From Flavobacteriales bacterium UBA852 (GTDB taxonomy: Bacteria > Bacteroidota > Bacteroidia > Flavobacteriales_E > Vicingaceae): a DNA stretch of 64,000 bases. Numbering within the stretch: position 1 is the stretch's first letter; the number at the start of each line of letters is the position of its first letter. This document shows, one piece after another, positions 61,836-64,000 of the stretch. The stretch is taken from the NCBI GenBank assembly GCA_002295925.1, contig DBGO01000010.1, positions 62,001 through 126,000 on the forward strand, given 5' to 3'. The notes under the pieces were generated by a model. That model was not told where the DNA came from and made no database searches. It worked only from the letters and a program-made list of their open reading frames with translations. Position numbers and translations under genes: made by a program.

Positions 61836-63574
61836 ACACGAATGTCTTTTATCAACAATTGTTTGGTAACGTTTCCATTCCAATGGTTTTCATCAATATT
61901 AAAAACAATATCAAACGGCACACCTTGGTCAATTTTATCGGCGGCAATGCCTAAGTCAAAACCAATGGCATCGAAACTAACGGTTGGATTAGCGGGTTGA
62001 AAAACTGTCATTTTAAGATGTTTATCTTTCAATACTTTTGGCGAATATTTAACCAAAACATTTTCGGCCAAAAATACCGGACGCATATTTCCGGGACCAA
62101 ATGGTGCAAATTGCTTTAATATTTTATAAAATCCGTTGGTTATTTGCGAAAGCGATAATTTGGCATCTATCACTTGTTCGGGAATAAGCAATTCGGGCGA
62201 TATTGTTTCGGCAACTTTTTTTTCAAACAAACGGGTAAATTCTTCCAAGTTTTCCTCTTTTAAAGATAATCCTGCCGCATATTTATGTCCGCCAAATTTT
62301 TCGAGCAAATGGCTGCAAGCATTTATGGCATCATACACACTGTAACCTTTTACACTTCGTGCAGAACCGGTAATCAAGCCGTCTTCTGATTTGGTAAACA
62401 CAATAGTAGGGCGATAATAGGTTTCTATTAAGCGTGAAGCCACAATTCCAATCACTCCTTTGTGCCAATCGGGTTTGTAAACCACAGAAGTTTTAAGGTC
62501 AATGTGATTTTCGTATTTTTCAATTAATTCAAGTGCTTCTTGTGTTATTTCTTGGTCTAAATCTCTACGTTCTTTATTGGCTGAATGTATTTTACCTGCT
62601 TTGTTATTGCCGTCACTTTCGTTTTGGGCAATAAGCGTTTTTACTGCATCATTGGCACTTCCCAACCTGCCGGCGGCATTTATGCGGGGTGCTAATCCGA
62701 ATACCAAATCGGAAATGGTTAGCGTTGGCTTTTTTATGGCTAAATCAATCAATGATTTTACTCCGGGCAAAGGGTTTTCGTTTATTTTCTTCAACCCTAA
62801 AGATGCCAACGTCCTGTTTTCTCCTGTAATGGGAACAATATCGGCGGCAATACTAATAGCGACAAAATCCAAAAAATGATACAATTCTTTCTTATCTATG
62901 CCTTTTTTCTCGCAAAAAGCTTGCAACAACTTAAACCCTACTCCACACCCCGACAATTCTTTGTAAGGATATTTGCAATCGGCTTGCTTGGGGTCGAGAA
63001 TGGCTTTGGCTTGGGGTAATTCATCGCCGGGCAAGTGATGGTCGCAAATAACAAATTCCACGCCTTTTTGTTTGGCATATTGCATTTGATTAACCGCTCG
63101 AATGCCACAGTCAAGAGCAATGACCAAAGAAAAATCATTTTCAGCGGCAAAATCAATTCCCTGCAGAGAAATACCATATCCTTCTTTGTGTCTGTCGGGA
63201 ATATAATAATCTATCCGGTTTGGAAAATATTGTTTTAAAAAAGAAAACACCAATGAAACGGAAGTAGTTCCATCTACATCGTAATCGCCGTAAATAAGGA
63301 TTTTTTTATTGTTTCGTTCTGCCTCTGTAATTGCCTCTACAGCTTTATCCATATCTTTCATCAAGAATGGATTGTGAAGCAAATCAAATGAAGGGCGGAA
63401 AAATGCTTTGGCTTTTTCGAATGTATCAACACCTCTCTGAATAAGGATTGCCGTTAGCGTTTTATCCAAATTGTTTAATTGTGCAGATAATTCATTTATC
63501 TTATTATCATCCGGTAAAGGAAGTAAATTCCAGCGTTTATTTAATATCGAAGGATTACTTGTTTCCTTGCTCAT
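61832..63574 (-). CDS. recJ: Single-stranded-DNA exonuclease RecJ
   Basis: 5'-3' ssDNA exonuclease of the DHH family used in recombination and mismatch repair. The 580 aa have motif I YGDYDVDGT (95-103), motif II ALDCGIRA (about 154-161), the DHH motif in CDHHLPGDELP (about 177-187), the DHHA1 domain with RSVKGYSVYDAI and GGHKYAAGLSL (about 430-440), and a C-terminal OB fold. Length is standard. Its start overlaps the DAHP synthase-chorismate mutase gene by 20 bp, so the two are probably one transcript. Confidence 0.95.
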   Translation of the reverse strand: MSKETSNPSILNKRWNLLPLPDDNKINELSAQLNNLDKTLTAILIQRGVDTFEKAKAFFRPSFDLLHNPFLMKDMDKAVEAITEAERNNKKILIYGDYDVDGTTSVSLVFSFLKQYFPNRIDYYIPDRHKEGYGISLQGIDFAAENDFSLVIALDCGIRAVNQMQYAKQKGVEFVICDHHLPGDELPQAKAILDPKQADCKYPYKELSGCGVGFKLLQAFCEKKGIDKKELYHFLDFVAISIAADIVPITGENRTLASLGLKKINENPLPGVKSLIDLAIKKPTLTISDLVFGLAPRINAAGRLGSANDAVKTLIAQNESDGNNKAGKIHSANKERRDLDQEITQEALELIEKYENHIDLKTSVVYKPDWHKGVIGIVASRLIETYYRPTIVFTKSEDGLITGSARSVKGYSVYDAINACSHLLEKFGGHKYAAGLSLKEENLEEFTRLFEKKVAETISPELLIPEQVIDAKLSLSQITNGFYKILKQFAPFGPGNMRPVFLAENVLVKYSPKVLKDKHLKMTVFQPANPTVSFDAIGFDLGIAADKIDQGVPFDIVFNIDENHWNGNVTKQLLIKDIRV

Positions 63575-64000
63575 TTTTGTTTAGAATGTTGGTTTGTATT
63601 TTAATCGATTCATTATGGATTATCTCCAATAATTTTTTGGTAAAATCAGCATTCAGTCCTATATTTTCAGACCATTGAGTGCGTGTTTTTAAAATTTTCT
63701 CCCATCTTTTTAATTGCAAAATAGTAAGTTGATGTTCTTTTTTATATTCACCAATTTTTTCAACCAGTTCAAACCGTTGTTTAAAAAAATGTAAAATATC
63801 TTCGTCCAAAGCATCGATTTTGTTACGTAAACTGTTCAATTCATTTGCTATTGATTGCTCATCGGATTTACGAAAATTGAGTTGTTCTATTATTTTTTGC
63901 AATTGCGCAGGCGTTACTTGCTGTTGAGCATCACTCAACGCCTCATCGGGATTAATGTGGGTTTCAATCATCAATCCATTCATTTCCAAATCAATGCTTT
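63555..64000 (-). CDS. DAHP synthase-chorismate mutase, 3' part (cut by window edge)
   Basis: C-terminal part of a fused shikimate-pathway enzyme. The frame is open to the right edge. First visible residues, SIDMEMNGLMIETHINPDEA then LSDAQQQVTP, match the end of the KDO8P-synthase-like DAHP synthase barrel, where His and the SDAQQ segment are conserved. A chorismate mutase domain of the AroQ type follows (about the last 90 residues): LNSLRNKIDALDEDILHFFK, with the first-helix Arg, the EKIGEYKKEH segment and a final RTQWSENIGLN..LLEIIHNESI helix. Such fusions couple the first step to chorismate use and are common in Bacteroidota. The N-terminus is outside the window. Confidence 0.85.
   Translation of the reverse strand, partial: SIDLEMNGLMIETHINPDEALSDAQQQVTPAQLQKIIEQLNFRKSDEQSIANELNSLRNKIDALDEDILHFFKQRFELVEKIGEYKKEHQLTILQLKRWEKILKTRTQWSENIGLNADFTKKLLEIIHNESIKIQTNILNKNEQGNK

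Overview
The window is a 64 kb piece of an AT-rich chromosome from a member of the Bacteroidota. The support is lineage-typical: a MurF-alanine racemase fusion, two genes with type IX secretion (T9SS) C-terminal sorting domains, a KDO8P-synthase-like DAHP synthase fused to chorismate mutase, a PorE-like TPR/PD40 protein, several promoters of the TAnnTTTG type and almost no Shine-Dalgarno sequences. I see no rRNA, tRNA, CRISPR array, transposase or prophage. The order or family cannot be fixed from the sequence alone.

Layout. 1-3.6 kb (minus): start of the division/cell-wall cluster, mraZ-rsmH-ftsL-ftsI, with ftsI running off the left edge and a three-copy, 10-bp-periodic TGGTA repeat upstream of mraZ that looks like a MraZ box. 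4.1-5.4 kb: a decayed T9SS cargo gene with a start-proximal frameshift and two in-frame stops. 5.4-6.0 kb: a repeat-rich gap holding one copy of a ~205-bp dispersed element; a second copy lies at 26.5 kb. 6.0-9.3 kb (plus): alpha/beta hydrolase, engB, M20 peptidase, LEA14-like lipoprotein. 9.4-14.9 kb: RDD protein divergent from a SpoIIM-DUF4129-DUF4350-MoxR membrane operon that lacks the usual DUF58 gene. 14.9-18.4 kb (minus): SPOR protein, tandem UspA protein and an intact T9SS cargo. 18.5-25.5 kb (minus): murF-alr, then the unit miaB, sigma-54 activator, lptE, TPR protein, secG. 26.8-33.3 kb (minus): TetR-controlled tripartite RND efflux operon. 33.5-35.3 kb: asnS carrying a large in-frame, AT-rich, Lys/Ile/Asn-rich insertion in its catalytic domain. 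35.4-41.2 kb: arsenite methyltransferase and AhpD-like protein, cbpA plus a small partner, M1 aminopeptidase. 41.3-47.5 kb: thioesterase, PorE-like protein with SPOR-like modules, O-methyltransferase, PAP2-like protein, rpoN.

47.7-61.8 kb (plus) is a 13-gene exopolysaccharide locus: a stand-alone receiver, an initiating sugar transferase fused to a pseudo-receiver whose phospho-acceptor is Glu, a half-length TolC-like outer-membrane protein where Wza would be expected, a Wzc-like protein with a degenerate kinase domain, five glycosyltransferases, a Wzy-like polymerase, a Wzx-like flippase, a hexapeptide acyltransferase and an easily missed 58-aa membrane protein overlapping both neighbours. 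These would start the lipid-linked repeat unit, extend and acetylate it, flip it, polymerise it and export it. The right edge holds recJ and the 3' end of the DAHP synthase-chorismate mutase gene.

The most unusual items are the asnS insertion, the architecture of the exopolysaccharide locus (pseudo-receiver fusion, half TolC, pseudokinase, small membrane protein) and the dispersed element. All are inferences from reading one window; no search was run.
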